DNA of 64,000 nt. It comes from CAIYQJ01 sp963717255 (lineage in GTDB: Bacteria; Chloroflexota; Limnocylindria; Limnocylindrales; CSP1-4). The position numbers and the translations under genes were made by a program. Of the stretch, positions 1 to 9,156 are shown piece by piece. The stretch is from the NCBI GenBank assembly GCA_963717255.1, contig CAVQVT010000007.1, positions 1-64,000 on the forward strand, read 5' to 3'. The notes under the pieces are model-generated. The model searched no databases. It worked only from the letters and a program-made list of their open reading frames with translations, and was not told the origin of the DNA. Positions within the stretch are counted from its first letter, which is position 1. Each line of letters starts with the position of its first letter.

Positions 1-46
1 CGGCCGGGACGCGCGAAGCGGGCGATGTCGCCCCGAGCACCCGTCC

Positions 47-2786
47 CTAGTTCGGCAGGTCGCGCTTCGGGCGGTCGTCCGTCTCCGGCAGCGGCAGCTG
101 CGAGCGCCCCGCCCCGGTCGCCGCCGGCTTCCGCGCTCCTCGTGCGTCGCGCCGCTCGCCCGCGTCGTGGAAGACGGCCTCGTCGCCGGATCGGAAGACG
201 AGCGTCCCGCCCATCGGGTCCGCGTCCGCGACGATCGTGTCGCCCGGAGCGAACCGTCCCTCGAGGAGTGCCCGCGCGAGCGGGTTCTCCACGACGCGCT
301 GGATCGTCCGCTTCAGCGGCCGTGCGCCGTACGCAGGATCGTGGCCCTCGCGCGCGATGAGGCCGCGGGCCGCCGGGGTCAGCTCGAGGGTCAGCTCGCG
401 GTCGGCGAGCCTGCGCTGGAGATCGTCCACGAGCAGGTCCACGATCGCCGCGAGGTCGGCGTCAGAGAGCGCGTGGAAGACGATGACCTCGTCCACGCGG
501 TTGAGGAACTCCGGCCGGAACTGCGCCCGGAGCGATTCGATCACCTGGGCCTTCATCTGGTCGTACGCGTCGGCGTCCTCGCCGTCGCCTCGGCCGGTGA
601 ACGCGGCGATGAACTGGCTCCCGACGTTGCTGGTCATGATCACGACGGCGTTCTTGAAGTCCACCGTCCGCCCCTGCCCGTCGGTCAGTCGCCCGTCGTC
701 GAGCACCTGCAGGAGGATGTTGAAGACGTCCGGGTGCGCCTTCTCGATCTCGTCGAGAAGGACGACCTGGTACGGCCGGCGACGCACGGCCTCGGTCAGC
801 TGCCCGCCCTCCTCGTAGCCGACGTAGCCGGGCGGCGCCCCGACGAGGCGCGAGACGGAGAACTTCTCCATGTACTCGCTCATGTCGACGCGGACCATCG
901 CGGCCTCGTCGTCGAACAGGAACTCCGCGAGCGCCCGCGCGAGCTCGGTCTTCCCGACTCCCGTGGGGCCGAGGAAGAGGAACGATCCGATCGGGCGACG
1001 GGGGTCCTTCAGCCCGGCGCGCGCTCGGCGGACGGCATCGGAGACGGCCTCGATCGCCTCGTCCTGGCCCACGACGCGCGCATGCAGCCGCTCCTCCATG
1101 TGGACGAGCTTCGCCATCTCGCCCTCCAGGAGGCGCGTGACGGGGACCCCGGTCCACGAGGAGACGATCTCGGCGATGTCGTCGGCGTCGACCTCCTCCT
1201 TCAGCAGGCGCGGCGAGCCCTCGACGACCGCCATGGCGGCCTCCTGCGAGCGAAGCGTCTCCTGGAGCGCCGGGAAGCGTCCCGTACTTGAGCTGGGCGG
1301 CCGTCCCGAAGTCGGCCTCGCGCTCGGCCGTCTCGATCCGATGGGCGACGGCCTCGATCTCCTCCTTCGTCGCTCGCAGGGCGGCGATCGCCTCCTTCTC
1401 CGTCTCCCAGCGCTGCTTCATCGCCCCGGCCTCCTCGGAGAGCTCGGCGAGCTCCTTCTCGAGGGCCTCCAGGCGCGCCTTCGACGCGTCGTCCTTCTCC
1501 TTGCGCAGCGCCTCGCGCTCGATCTCGAGCTGGACGCGCCGACGCTCGAGCTCGTCGAGCTCGACGGGCATCGAGTCGATCTCCATCCGCAGGCGGCTGG
1601 CCGCCTCGTCCACCAGGTCGATCGCCTTGTCCGGGAGGAAGCGCTCGGTGATGTAGCGGTTCGACAGGGTCGCCGCCGCGACCAGCGCGGAGTCGGTGAT
1701 CCGCACGCCGTGGTGGAGCTCGTACTTCTCGCGGAGGCCGCGGAGGATGCTGATCGTCTCCTCCACGGTCGGCTGGTCCACGACGACCGGCTGGAAGCGC
1801 CGCTCCAGGGCGGCGTCCTTCTCGATGTGCTTCCGGTACTCGTCGAGCGTGGTCGCGCCGATCGTGTGGAGCTCGCCGCGCGCGAGCATCGGCTTGAGGA
1901 GGTTGGACGCATCCATGGCGCCCTCGGCCGCCCCGGCGCCCACGACGGTGTGGAGCTCGTCGATGAAGAGGACGATCCGGCCCTCGGCGTCCTTGATCTC
2001 CTTCAGGACCGCCTTGAGGCGTTCCTCGAACTCGCCGCGGTACTTGGCGCCGGCGATCATCGCGCCGAGGTCGAGCGCGACGACCTTCTTGTCCTTCAGG
2101 GTCTCCGGGACGTCGCCGCGGACGATCCGCTGCGCGAGCCCCTCGACGATCGCGGTCTTCCCCACGCCCGGCTCGCCGATGAGGACCGGGTTGTTCTTCG
2201 TCCGGCGCGAGAGCACCTGGATGACGCGGCGGATCTCCTCATCCCGGCCGATCACCGGGTCGAGCGCGCCGGCGCGCGCCTCGAGCGTGAGGTCGCGGCC
2301 GTACTTCTCCAGCGCCTCGTACGTCCCCTCCGGCGTCTGGCTCGTCACCCGCTGACCGCCGCGCACGCTCGAGAGCGCGGTGAGGATCGCCTCGCGGCCC
2401 GCGCCGGCGCGCTCCAGGAGCCCCTGCGCGTCGCCGCCCGCCTCCACGCAGCCGAGCAGGAGGTGCTCGGTGCTGACGTAGTCGTCCTGGAGGCGGCGCG
2501 CCTCGTCGCCGGCCTTCTCGAGGACGCGCTGGGCGCGCGGGTCGAGCGCGAGGGAGCCACCGGCGAGCTTCGCACGCCGCGCGAGGACGCCCGCGACCTC
2601 GTCGCGCAGGGCCGGTACGTCCACGCCGATCCGCTGGAGCGTCCGGGCCGGGATCCCGTCCGGGTCCGCGAGGAGCGCAGAGAGGATGTGCTCGGCGTCG
2701 AGCACGGGGCTCTGGAGCTCGGCGGCGAGCCGCTGCGCGCCGAGGATCGCCTCCTGGGCCTTCTGGGTGAGGCGGTCGAGGTTCAT
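47..2786 (-). CDS. clpB: ClpB disaggregase, interrupted by one frameshift
   Basis: Hsp100 chaperone that threads aggregated proteins through a hexameric AAA+ ring together with DnaK/DnaJ. The Clp N-domain (about residues 1-145) starts at ATG 2786. NBD1 has Walker A GEPGVGKT (204-211), followed by a charged coiled-coil middle region. After the shift NBD2 has GPTGVGKT and the usual DDGRLTDGQG segment. The reading frame breaks near 1270, where removing one base from the GCGCCGGG context restores LPALQETLRSQEAAMAVVEG. The restored protein is about 912 residues, with a C-terminal tail some 40 residues longer than typical ClpB. It is the last gene of the hspR-lon-dnaJ-clpB run, 79 bp after dnaJ. 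I read the break as an indel error rather than a dead gene, because both halves are well conserved. Confidence 0.93.
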
Positions 2787-2865
2787 CGGGTGTCGGGGGT
2801 TCCTTTCGGTGGGCGGCGCGGCGACGGGGGCCGGCCCGCGGCGCCGGGGTCGGGTCGGAGGCGCG

Positions 2866-3938
2866 TCAACCGCCCCGTGGGTCGGGCTGACGGGCGAGGT
2901 CGAGGAAGCGCCCGGCGGCGGCCCTCGCCTCGTCGGAGAGGTCGGTGGGGAGGACGACGCGGACCTTCGCGAGGAGGTCGCCGCGCTCGTCCTTCGACAG
3001 GACGGGCATCCCCTTTCCCTTCAGGCGGATGGTCCGCCCGTTCTGCGTGCCGCCGGGGACCTTCAGGAGGACCCGGCCGTCGAGCGTCGCGAGCGGGATC
3101 TCGGCGCCGAGCAGCGCCTCGCGGAGCGTGACCGGGAGGTCGCGTGAGAGGTCGGCACCCGTGCGCGTGAAGACCCGGTGCGGCGCGACGCGCACGACGA
3201 GGACGAGGTCGCGGCCGTCGCCGCCCTTGCCGCGGATCCGCACGCGGCTGCCGCTGTCCACGCCCCGCGGGATCTTCACCTCAAGGCGCTTGGCGTCCAC
3301 CTCCACGATGCGCGTGGTCCCGGAGGCGGCCTCCTCCAGGGTGACCTCGACCTCCGCCTCGACGGGCGCGAGCCGTCCGGAGCGGGCGCGGCCCCCATGC
3401 GAGCCTGCCCCGCCACCGGCTCCCGTCGCCCGCGCCCCCGACGACCGCCGTCCGGAGCCGCCCGTCCCCGGGACGCCGCCCATGCCGCCCATGGCGTCGA
3501 GGTCGGAGGCCGCGGCCATCCCTCCGCCGAAGAACATCCGGAAGAAGTCGGAGAAGCCGGCATCGTCACCACCGACCGTGCGGAATTCGTAACGGACGCC
3601 CCCGGCCCCTGGCCGGCCGCGCCGGCGCCGCCGCGTGCGAAGCCGGCGAACGGACCTCCCGAACCGAAGGGATCGGCGCCGGGGCGGGCGCCCGGGCCGC
3701 CCGGGCCGCCGTACTGGTCCCAGTGCGCCCCGAGCTCGTCGTAGCGCTTCCGCTTCTCCGGGTCGGAGAGCACCTCGTTCGCCTCGTTGACGGCCTTGAA
3801 GCGCGCCTCCGCGGCCGCGTCGCCGGGCTTGACGTCTGGATGATGCTGGCGGGCGAGCTTGCGGAAGGCCTTCTTGACCTCGGCCTGCGTCGCGGTCCTC
3901 GGGACGCCGAGGGTCTCGTAGTAGTCGCGGAACTCCAT
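2866..3938 (-). CDS. dnaJ: DnaJ/CbpA-type J-domain co-chaperone, frameshifted
   Basis: J-domain protein that stimulates DnaK ATPase activity. Residues 4-70 form the J domain with the essential HPD tripeptide in QHHPDVK. A glycine-rich linker follows, then the C-terminal substrate-binding beta domains (VTLEEAASGTTR, VKIPRGVDSGSRVRIRGKG). No CxxCxGxG zinc repeats are present, so it is the CbpA/type II class, not classical DnaJ. The frame breaks in the five-C run 3599-3603 (G run on the coding strand). One added base joins GQGPG to GVRYEFRTVGG, giving about 357 residues. It lies 68 bp downstream of lon and 79 bp upstream of clpB. Confidence 0.9.
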
Positions 3939-4006
3939 CGCTCACCCGCCCTCGCGGCCGGCGTCGCGGCGCCCGGGGCCGGTGCCCCGGGCGCCGCGGG
4001 TCGCCG

Positions 4007-6514
4007 TCAGTGGCCGCTCACGATCGCGGGCGGCTGCTCGGCCGGCGGGAAGCCGGGGCCGCGCCCCGGTGCGGACGCGCCCTCCGGCTTCGATGCCGCT
4101 GCCTTGCGAGCCGGCCCGACCGGGCCCGTGGGCAGCGGCCGCGGCCGACGCCGGAGCGCGTGCTCCAGGACCTGGTCCATGTTCTCGACCATCACGAGCT
4201 TCATCTGCTTGCGGATCTCCTCGGGGACATCCCGGAGGTCCTTCTCGTTCTTCTTCGGGAGGATGACCATCGCCGCGCCGGACATGTGGGCGGCGAGGAT
4301 CTTGCTCTTCAGCCCGCCGATCGGGAGGACCCGGCCGCGGAGGGTGATCTCGCCGGTCATCGCGACGTCCTTGCGGACCGGGATCCCCGTGAGGGCGCTC
4401 ACGATCGCGGTCGCGAGGGTGATGCCAGCGGAAGGCCCGTCCTTGGGGGTCGCGCCCGCCGGGACGTGGATGTGCAGGGTGTTCTTCTCGAAGACCTCGC
4501 GCTCGATCCCGAGGTCCGCGGCATGCGCACGGATCCACGAGAGGGCGGCCCGCGCCGACTCACGCATGACGTCACCGAGCTGGCCGGTGAGGATGAAGTC
4601 CTCCTTGCCCTCCATCTTCGTCACCTCGACGGAGACGACGTCCCCGCCGACCTCGGTGACGACGAGGCCGGTGGCCGCGCCGACCTGGTCCTCGGCCTCG
4701 ATCTCGCCGTACTCGAAGCGCGGCGGGCCGAGGTAGGCGAGGAGGCGCTTGATGTCGACCGTGACCTTGCGCTTGCGCCCCTCGGCGACGCCGCGGGCGA
4801 CCTTGCGCATGACGTTCGCGATCTCGCGCTCGAGGTTCCGGACGCCCGCCTCGTGCGTGTACGCCTGGACGAGCTCCGTGAGGGCCTCGTCGGTGATCGC
4901 GATGGTCTTGTCCGTGAGGCCGTGGTTCGTCATCTGCTTGGGGATGAGGAAGCGGCGGGCGATCGCGATCTTCTCGGCCTGCGTGTAGCCGGGGAGGTAG
5001 ATGATCTCCATCCGGTCGCGCAGGGGTGCGGGGATCGGGTCGAGCAGGTTCGCGGTCGCGATGAAGAGGACCTTGCTGAGGTCGAAGGGCACCTCGAGAT
5101 AGTTGTCCTGGAAGCTGAAGTTCTGCTCCGGGTCGAGCACCTCGAGGAGCGCGGACGACGGGTCGCCGCGGAAGTCCATCCCGAGCTTGTCGACCTCGTC
5201 GAGCATGAAGACCGGGTTGTTGGTGCCGCCGGTCTTGATGCTCTGGATGACGCGCCCGGGGAGGGCACCGATGTAGGTCCGACGGTGGCCGCGGATCTCC
5301 GCCTCGTCGTGGACGCCGCCGAGGCTCATGCGGACGAACTTGCGACCCATCGCGCGCGCGACGCTGCGGCCCAGCGACGTCTTGCCGACGCCGGGCGGCC
5401 CGACGAAGCAGAGGATGGGGCTGCGGATGGTGGAGGCGAGGGCGCGGACCGCGAGGTACTCCAGGATCCGGTCCTTCACCTTCTCGAGGCCGTGGTGGTC
5501 CTCGTCGAGGATCGTCGCGGCCTCTTTGATGTCCAGCCGGTCGTCGGTCGCGACGTTCCAGGGGAGCCCGATGAGCCAGTCGACGTAGGTCCGGATGACG
5601 CCCACCTCGGGCGATGCCGACGGGATCCGGCTCATCCGGTCGATCTCCTTGATCGCCCGGGCCTTCACCTCGTCCGGCATGCCGGCGTCCTCGACCTTGT
5701 CGCGGAGCTCGGCGATCTCGGCCTGCTGCGGGTCGTCCTCGCCCAGCTCGCGCTGGATCGCCTTCAGCTGCTCGCGGAGGATGTACTCCCGCTGGGTCTT
5801 GTCCATCTCGGACTTGACCTCGCTCTGGATCTTCCCCTTGAGCTCGAGGATCTCGACCTGGCGGGCGAGGAACGCGGAGACGAGCTTCAGCCGCTCCAGG
5901 ACGTCCGTCGTGGCGAGGAGCTCCATCCGCTGCGGCGTGTCCATGTCCGGGCTGTACGCGACCATGTCGGCGAGGAGGCCCGGCTCCGAGATGTTGCGGG
6001 CCGCGACCGCCGCCTCCGGCGGGATCGGCGCGCCGTTCGCGATGTACTGCTCCATCTGCGACTGGATGGTGCGCATGAGAGCCTGGACCTCGACCCCGGT
6101 CGGGGACTTCTCCTCGACGTCCTCGATCTCCGCGAGGAGGTACGGGTCCGTGCTCGCGAAGCGGCGCAGCCGGATGCGCCCCTGGCCCTGGACGATCGCG
6201 CGGACCGTCCCGTCCTGGAGCTGCACCACCTGGGCGATCTTCGCGAGCGTGCCGATCTCGTAGAGCTCGGCCGCGTCCGTGATGTCCTCGCGCTCCGCCT
6301 CTCGCTGCGTGACGAGCGCGATCAGGCTGTCCGCGGCCACGGCGGCGTTGAGGGCGTTCACGCTCTTCTCGCGGCCGACCTGGAGCGGCACGATCATCTC
6401 AGGGAAGATGACCGTCTCGCGAAGGGCCACCAGCGGAAGCGTTCGCGCGCCGCGCGCAGCGCCCCTCTTCGGGGTGGTGGTCGTCTCGTCCGGCTCGGGC
6501 GGAGTCTTCGCCAT
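4007..6514 (-). CDS. lon: Lon ATP-dependent protease
   Basis: Serine-lysine AAA+ protease that degrades misfolded and regulatory cytosolic proteins. The N-terminal LON substrate domain (LPLVALRETVIFPEMIVPL) leads into a coiled coil, then an ATPase domain with Walker A GPPGVGKT at about 372-379 and Walker B VFMLDEVDK. The protease domain has the catalytic Ser in PKDGPSAG (about S695) and Lys in GGLKSK (about K736). At 835 residues it has the usual length. I chose ATG 6514 because AGGAGG lies 7 nt upstream; an in-frame ATG at 6580 lacks such a site. A basic, proline-rich C-terminal tail of about 40 residues follows the protease fold. It sits 92 bp after hspR. Confidence 0.97.
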   Translation of the reverse strand: MAKTPPEPDETTTTPKRGAARGARTLPLVALRETVIFPEMIVPLQVGREKSVNALNAAVAADSLIALVTQREAEREDITDAAELYEIGTLAKIAQVVQLQDGTVRAIVQGQGRIRLRRFASTDPYLLAEIEDVEEKSPTGVEVQALMRTIQSQMEQYIANGAPIPPEAAVAARNISEPGLLADMVAYSPDMDTPQRMELLATTDVLERLKLVSAFLARQVEILELKGKIQSEVKSEMDKTQREYILREQLKAIQRELGEDDPQQAEIAELRDKVEDAGMPDEVKARAIKEIDRMSRIPSASPEVGVIRTYVDWLIGLPWNVATDDRLDIKEAATILDEDHHGLEKVKDRILEYLAVRALASTIRSPILCFVGPPGVGKTSLGRSVARAMGRKFVRMSLGGVHDEAEIRGHRRTYIGALPGRVIQSIKTGGTNNPVFMLDEVDKLGMDFRGDPSSALLEVLDPEQNFSFQDNYLEVPFDLSKVLFIATANLLDPIPAPLRDRMEIIYLPGYTQAEKIAIARRFLIPKQMTNHGLTDKTIAITDEALTELVQAYTHEAGVRNLEREIANVMRKVARGVAEGRKRKVTVDIKRLLAYLGPPRFEYGEIEAEDQVGAATGLVVTEVGGDVVSVEVTKMEGKEDFILTGQLGDVMRESARAALSWIRAHAADLGIEREVFEKNTLHIHVPAGATPKDGPSAGITLATAIVSALTGIPVRKDVAMTGEITLRGRVLPIGGLKSKILAAHMSGAAMVILPKKNEKDLRDVPEEIRKQMKLVMVENMDQVLEHALRRRPRPLPTGPVGPARKAAASKPEGASAPGRGPGFPPAEQPPAIVSGH

Positions 6515-6606
6515 GCGGGATCCTCCTGTGCGGTCCGGCGGGGCCGGTCTCCCGGTCCCCGCCGTCCCTTCGATCTCCATGCGGGTGGTCGTGGTCGGAT
6601 GGCCCC

Positions 6607-6930
6607 TCAGACGGCCTCCGGGTCCGGCCCGAACGACTCGTTGTAGAGCCGCTCGAGGATCCGGGTCCCCAGTCTCTCTTCGAGCTCGAAGAGGATCCGG
6701 ACTCCGGCGAGATTCACGCCTCGGTCCTGGGTGAGGTGCCGGATCCAGAGGATCCGGCGGATGTCGTTCTCGCTGTACAGGCGGATGTTCGTCGGGGTGC
6801 GGGCCGGGCAGATGAGCCCCTCGTCCTCGTAGATCCGCAGTGTGCGCGGATGCACCTCGACGATCCCGGCCGCCACGCTGATGACGTAGACGGGTCGGGT
6901 GGGGTCCCGATGCGGCCGGCCCTCGTGCAC
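6607..6930 (-). CDS. hspR: MerR-family heat-shock repressor HspR
   Basis: Transcriptional repressor of chaperone genes; in actinobacteria HspR acts with DnaK as co-repressor. The 107-residue protein has the MerR winged-helix signature VYVISVAAGIVEVHPRTLRIYEDEGLICPA in residues 14-43 (positions only approximate) and a short C-terminal dimer helix ending NLAGVRILFELEERLG, typical of HspR. No cysteine metal site of the metal-sensing MerR proteins is present. The start is GTG 6930 with GGGAGG upstream. It begins 4 nt after the stop of the 48-codon Hsp20-like gene and precedes lon, so it probably controls its own operon. Confidence 0.88.
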   Translation of the reverse strand: MHEGRPHRDPTRPVYVISVAAGIVEVHPRTLRIYEDEGLICPARTPTNIRLYSENDIRRILWIRHLTQDRGVNLAGVRILFELEERLGTRILERLYNESFGPDPEAV

Positions 6931-6934
6931 CCGG

Positions 6935-7081
6935 TCAGGCCTCCCTGGTCCCGGCGCCGTCGGGCGTCTCCGGCGCTCCCTGGGAGCGGTCGGGCTCGAG
7001 GTCCTCCGGCAGCGCGATCGTGCGGGTGAAGGTCCCGCGGCGGATCTCGCGGAACGGCGAGGACCGACGGATGAGCGTCAT
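6935..7081 (-). CDS. 48-residue Hsp20-like mini-protein (internally deleted sHsp remnant?)
   Basis: A short ORF with a strong start: AGGAGG lies 8 nt before ATG 7081. It begins MTLIRRSSPFREI, the usual opening of bacterial small heat-shock proteins, and jumps directly to RRGTFTRTIALPEDLEPD, which resembles the late alpha-crystallin-domain stretch (G-x-F-x-R-x-x-x-LPE). The roughly 90 residues normally between these parts are absent, and the tail is acidic and proline-rich. It is the first gene after the heat-shock promoter and ends 4 nt before hspR. It could be an in-frame deletion relic kept because it couples translation into hspR, or a functional micro-protein. The Hsp20 assignment rests on two short stretches. 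Confidence 0.6.
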   Translation of the reverse strand: MTLIRRSSPFREIRRGTFTRTIALPEDLEPDRSQGAPETPDGAGTREA

Positions 7082-7165
7082 CTGCTGGTCCTCCTGCGGG
7101 GGGTCGGCTGCCCCGGCGCGGCCGGGGGATCGGGTGCGTCCCCTGTGCGCCTCCGGTCAGCCGGA

Positions 7166-7195
7166 ATGCTAAAACCCTATCAACGGGATTGTCAA
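7166..7195 (-). promoter_or_regulatory. Sigma-70-type promoter of the heat-shock operon with TGACAA repeat
   Basis: On the minus strand a perfect -35 TTGACA (7190-7195) and TAGCAT (7166-7171) are separated by 18 nt, giving a start near 7159 and a 5' leader of about 78 nt before the mini-gene. Two TGACAA direct repeats start 12 nt apart (spanning 7189-7206) and overlap the -35. CAAG and CTTG also form a small inverted repeat there. No HAIR (CTTGAGT-N7-ACTCAAG) or CIRCE element is visible, so the repeat is the best operator candidate. Confidence 0.6.
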
Positions 7196-7288
7196 GAGAC
7201 TTGTCATGTGGTGCGATGGAAGGCGGCCACGAACATGGTAAGGCTCGGCGGTCCGCGGGACGCAGGGGCGGGCGCGGGGCGGAGGAGC

Positions 7289-7332
7289 GGCCGCGTCGGG
7301 GGCCACGGCCGCGTCGGGGGCCACGGCCGCGG
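7289..7332. repeat. 18-bp tandem repeat, two and a half copies
   Basis: Two perfect 18-bp units (7289-7306 and 7307-7324) and a partial third (7325-7332) lie just downstream of the trkA-like gene stop. A CCGCGG inverted pair (7327-7340) follows. The array sits between the potassium operon's end and the divergently facing heat-shock promoter region; it may act as a structured 3' end. Confidence 0.7.
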
Positions 7333-7344
7333 ACCCGCGGGGCC

Positions 7345-8025
7345 TCAGATCGCGGCGGGCTCCCCTTCCTCGCCGATGAGGGTGCCGCGGAGGGCGTCTT
7401 CGCACTCGCGCCGGCCGATGACGATCACCTTGTCGCCGCCGCGGAACTGCGTCTCGGGCCGGACCTGCAGCGCCTTCCCGTCGCGGATGTAGGCGAAGAG
7501 CGTGCACCCCTCGGGCATCGAGAGCTCGCCCGTCGTCCGCCCGATCGCCGGCGACTCATCCGTGAGCAGCGCCTCGATCAGCTCGAGGTCCCCGCTGCCG
7601 AGGTCGGCCAGGTGCAGGAGCTCGTGGACCGGGATGTCCTGCTCGATCGCACCGAGGATCATGCGCGTGGGGCTGATGATCTCGTCCACGCCGAGGTGCC
7701 GGAAGAGGAGCTCGTTCTTCGGGTTGTTCACCCGGGCGATCGTCCGCTTGACGGAGAAGTGGTGCTTCGCCATCTGGCAGATGACGAGGTTGTCCTCGTC
7801 GTCGCCGGTGACCGCGGCCACGATGTCCGCGCGATTCGCCCCCGCCTCGGCGAGCGCAGAGCCCTCCGATCCGTCGCGGGCGAGGACCACGGATCCGATC
7901 TCGTCCGAGATCTGGATGGCGCGCGCCCGGGTCTTCTCGAGCAGGACGACCTCGTGTCCCGCCTCGATGAGCTCCTTCGTCAAGTAGTACCCGACCTTGC
8001 CTCCCCCGACCACCATGACGAACAC
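7345..8025 (-). CDS. trkA: TrkA/KtrA-type RCK potassium-channel regulatory protein (two-domain)
   Basis: Cytosolic gating subunit that binds NAD(H)/ATP and controls K+ flux. RCK_N has the Rossmann fingerprint GGGKVG (residues 7-12) and an acidic residue at the end of beta-2 (VVLLEK). RCK_C occupies about residues 135-220, ending GGDKVIVIGRRE. The 226-residue length is standard for the actinobacterial CeoB type. The start is GTG 8025, 8 nt after GGGGAGG; an ATG three codons in is an alternative. It begins 3 nt after the second RCK gene and closes the usp-trkA-trkA run. RCK_C domains often bind c-di-AMP, which would match the neighbouring KimA-like importers, but ligand residues cannot be assigned here. 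Confidence 0.88.
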   Translation of the reverse strand: MFVMVVGGGKVGYYLTKELIEAGHEVVLLEKTRARAIQISDEIGSVVLARDGSEGSALAEAGANRADIVAAVTGDDEDNLVICQMAKHHFSVKRTIARVNNPKNELLFRHLGVDEIISPTRMILGAIEQDIPVHELLHLADLGSGDLELIEALLTDESPAIGRTTGELSMPEGCTLFAYIRDGKALQVRPETQFRGGDKVIVIGRRECEDALRGTLIGEEGEPAAI

Positions 8026-8028
8026 GGC

Positions 8029-8547
8029 TCAGCCCTCCCCGACGATGCGGATGGCGGCGGGCGCCTGCGCCGTCGCGGGAGTCGCCGGCGTCGGCTCCAT
8101 CGGATGGGCGTGCTCCTTGGCGTGGTGGATCGGCGGGTCGCCCGACCCGACGAAGCCGAGGAAGCCGAGCAGCGTGTCCGTCATGAGGGTCGTCCGGCAG
8201 AGCGTGGCGACGCCCAGGTCCGCATAGGCGCGCGCCCGGACGGGGTCATTGATCTTGGCCACGGCCGCCGCGATCTCCAGCGACTCGCGCGCGAGCTGTG
8301 CGGCCATGATGTTGCGATTGTCTCCCTCCGTGAGCGCGAAGAACGCGTCGGCGCCGTGCGCGCCCGCCCGCAGCAGCGCGTCCTCGTCGGTGCCGTCGGC
8401 GCGGACGGCCTCCCCGGAGAAGGTGGAGGGGAGCCGGTCGAAGGCGGACGTCGCGATGTCGAGGATGAGGACGTGGTGGCCAGCCTGGTCCAGCGCGGCC
8501 GCGAGGCCCGCGCCGACCCGGCCGCAGCCCACGATGACGGCTCTCAT
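8029..8547 (-). CDS. TrkA-like RCK_N protein (single-domain partner)
   Basis: Short RCK protein of 172 residues. Rossmann motif GCGRVGAGLAAALDQAGH at residues 7-24 with the beta-2 acid in LILDI. The domain ends near residue 135. Instead of RCK_C there is a His/Pro/Ala-rich tail (HHAKEHAHPMEPTP), so it probably pairs with the full-length RCK protein encoded next, as CeoC pairs with CeoB. The ATG at 8547 overlaps the uspA stop (ATGA) and has AGGAGG upstream. Confidence 0.85.
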   Translation of the reverse strand: MRAVIVGCGRVGAGLAAALDQAGHHVLILDIATSAFDRLPSTFSGEAVRADGTDEDALLRAGAHGADAFFALTEGDNRNIMAAQLARESLEIAAAVAKINDPVRARAYADLGVATLCRTTLMTDTLLGFLGFVGSGDPPIHHAKEHAHPMEPTPATPATAQAPAAIRIVGEG

Positions 8548-9002
8548 GCTCCCTCCTGGGGCATGGGCTCGCGCACCACCCAGACGGTGCACGGCGCATT
8601 CTTGAAGACGTAGGGGACGGTCGTTCCGATGACGAAGTCCCCGCCGAACTTCTTGCGGTACGGAAGACCCAGCACGAGCAGGTCGGCCTCCTGGGACGCC
8701 GCCTCGTCCACGATCGCCGCGCCGACGTTTCGGGCCTTCAGGAGGACCGGCTCCAGGCTCACGCCGAGGTGCTCCGCGTCCGTCTCCGCGACGTCCAGGA
8801 CACGCTGGGCCTCCTCCGTGAGGCCCGACACGCTGCCGTCGAGGGGAAGCGTCCAGTCGATCTCGACGACGTGGAGGGCGACGAGATCGGCCTTCGACGG
8901 CTTGCCGAGGGCTGCCGCGTAGGCGACGACGAGCCTGTCGGTGGGGGCGCCGTTGAGCGCCAGGACGATCGTGCGGAGGGCGGGGCGGAGCGGTTCGTTC
9001 AC
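8544..9002 (-). CDS. Universal stress protein UspA family
   Basis: Single-domain Usp of 152 residues, a soluble ATP-binding or AMP-binding regulator. Typical elements are the first strand RTIVLALNGAP, a LLVLGLP strand and the nucleotide loop ending GTTVPYVFKNAPCTVWVVREP. It starts with GTG 9002. It lies between the KimA-like transporter gene (154 bp upstream) and the RCK pair, with a 4-nt overlap into the latter. Usp domains frequently regulate transporters encoded beside them; a role in sensing nucleotide status for K+ uptake is inferred from position only. Confidence 0.87.
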   Translation of the reverse strand: MNEPLRPALRTIVLALNGAPTDRLVVAYAAALGKPSKADLVALHVVEIDWTLPLDGSVSGLTEEAQRVLDVAETDAEHLGVSLEPVLLKARNVGAAIVDEAASQEADLLVLGLPYRKKFGGDFVIGTTVPYVFKNAPCTVWVVREPMPQEGA

Positions 9003-9156
9003 AGGTGGGGGTCGGAGGGCTCCTGGACGCGGCCGGCGGGACGGGTCTCGCGCCGCCTGCAGCGGTCGGCGGGGTCACGATACCACCGGCCCGGCGGCGT
9101 GGGGGGATTCGGGCGCGGCGAGATGGCCGGGGCACAGGGGGTGGCGGATCGCCCCG

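Noticed and set aside
1260..1280. Programmed frameshift in clpB
   Set aside because: No slippery heptamer and no downstream stem typical of recoding; similar single-base breaks occur in unrelated genes here, so an indel is simpler.
870..3131. Long open frame on the plus strand opposite clpB and dnaJ
   Set aside because: Its translation is Arg/Leu/Asp-biased and resembles no protein; it is the usual antisense artefact of GC-rich coding DNA.
4010..6646. 878-codon plus-strand frame opposite lon
   Set aside because: Mirror of an intact, motif-complete lon gene; composition is antisense-like.
7130..7210. HAIR or CIRCE element before the heat-shock operon
   Set aside because: Neither CTTGAGT-N7-ACTCAAG nor TTAGCACTC-N9-GAGTGCTAA is present; only weaker TGACAA repeats.
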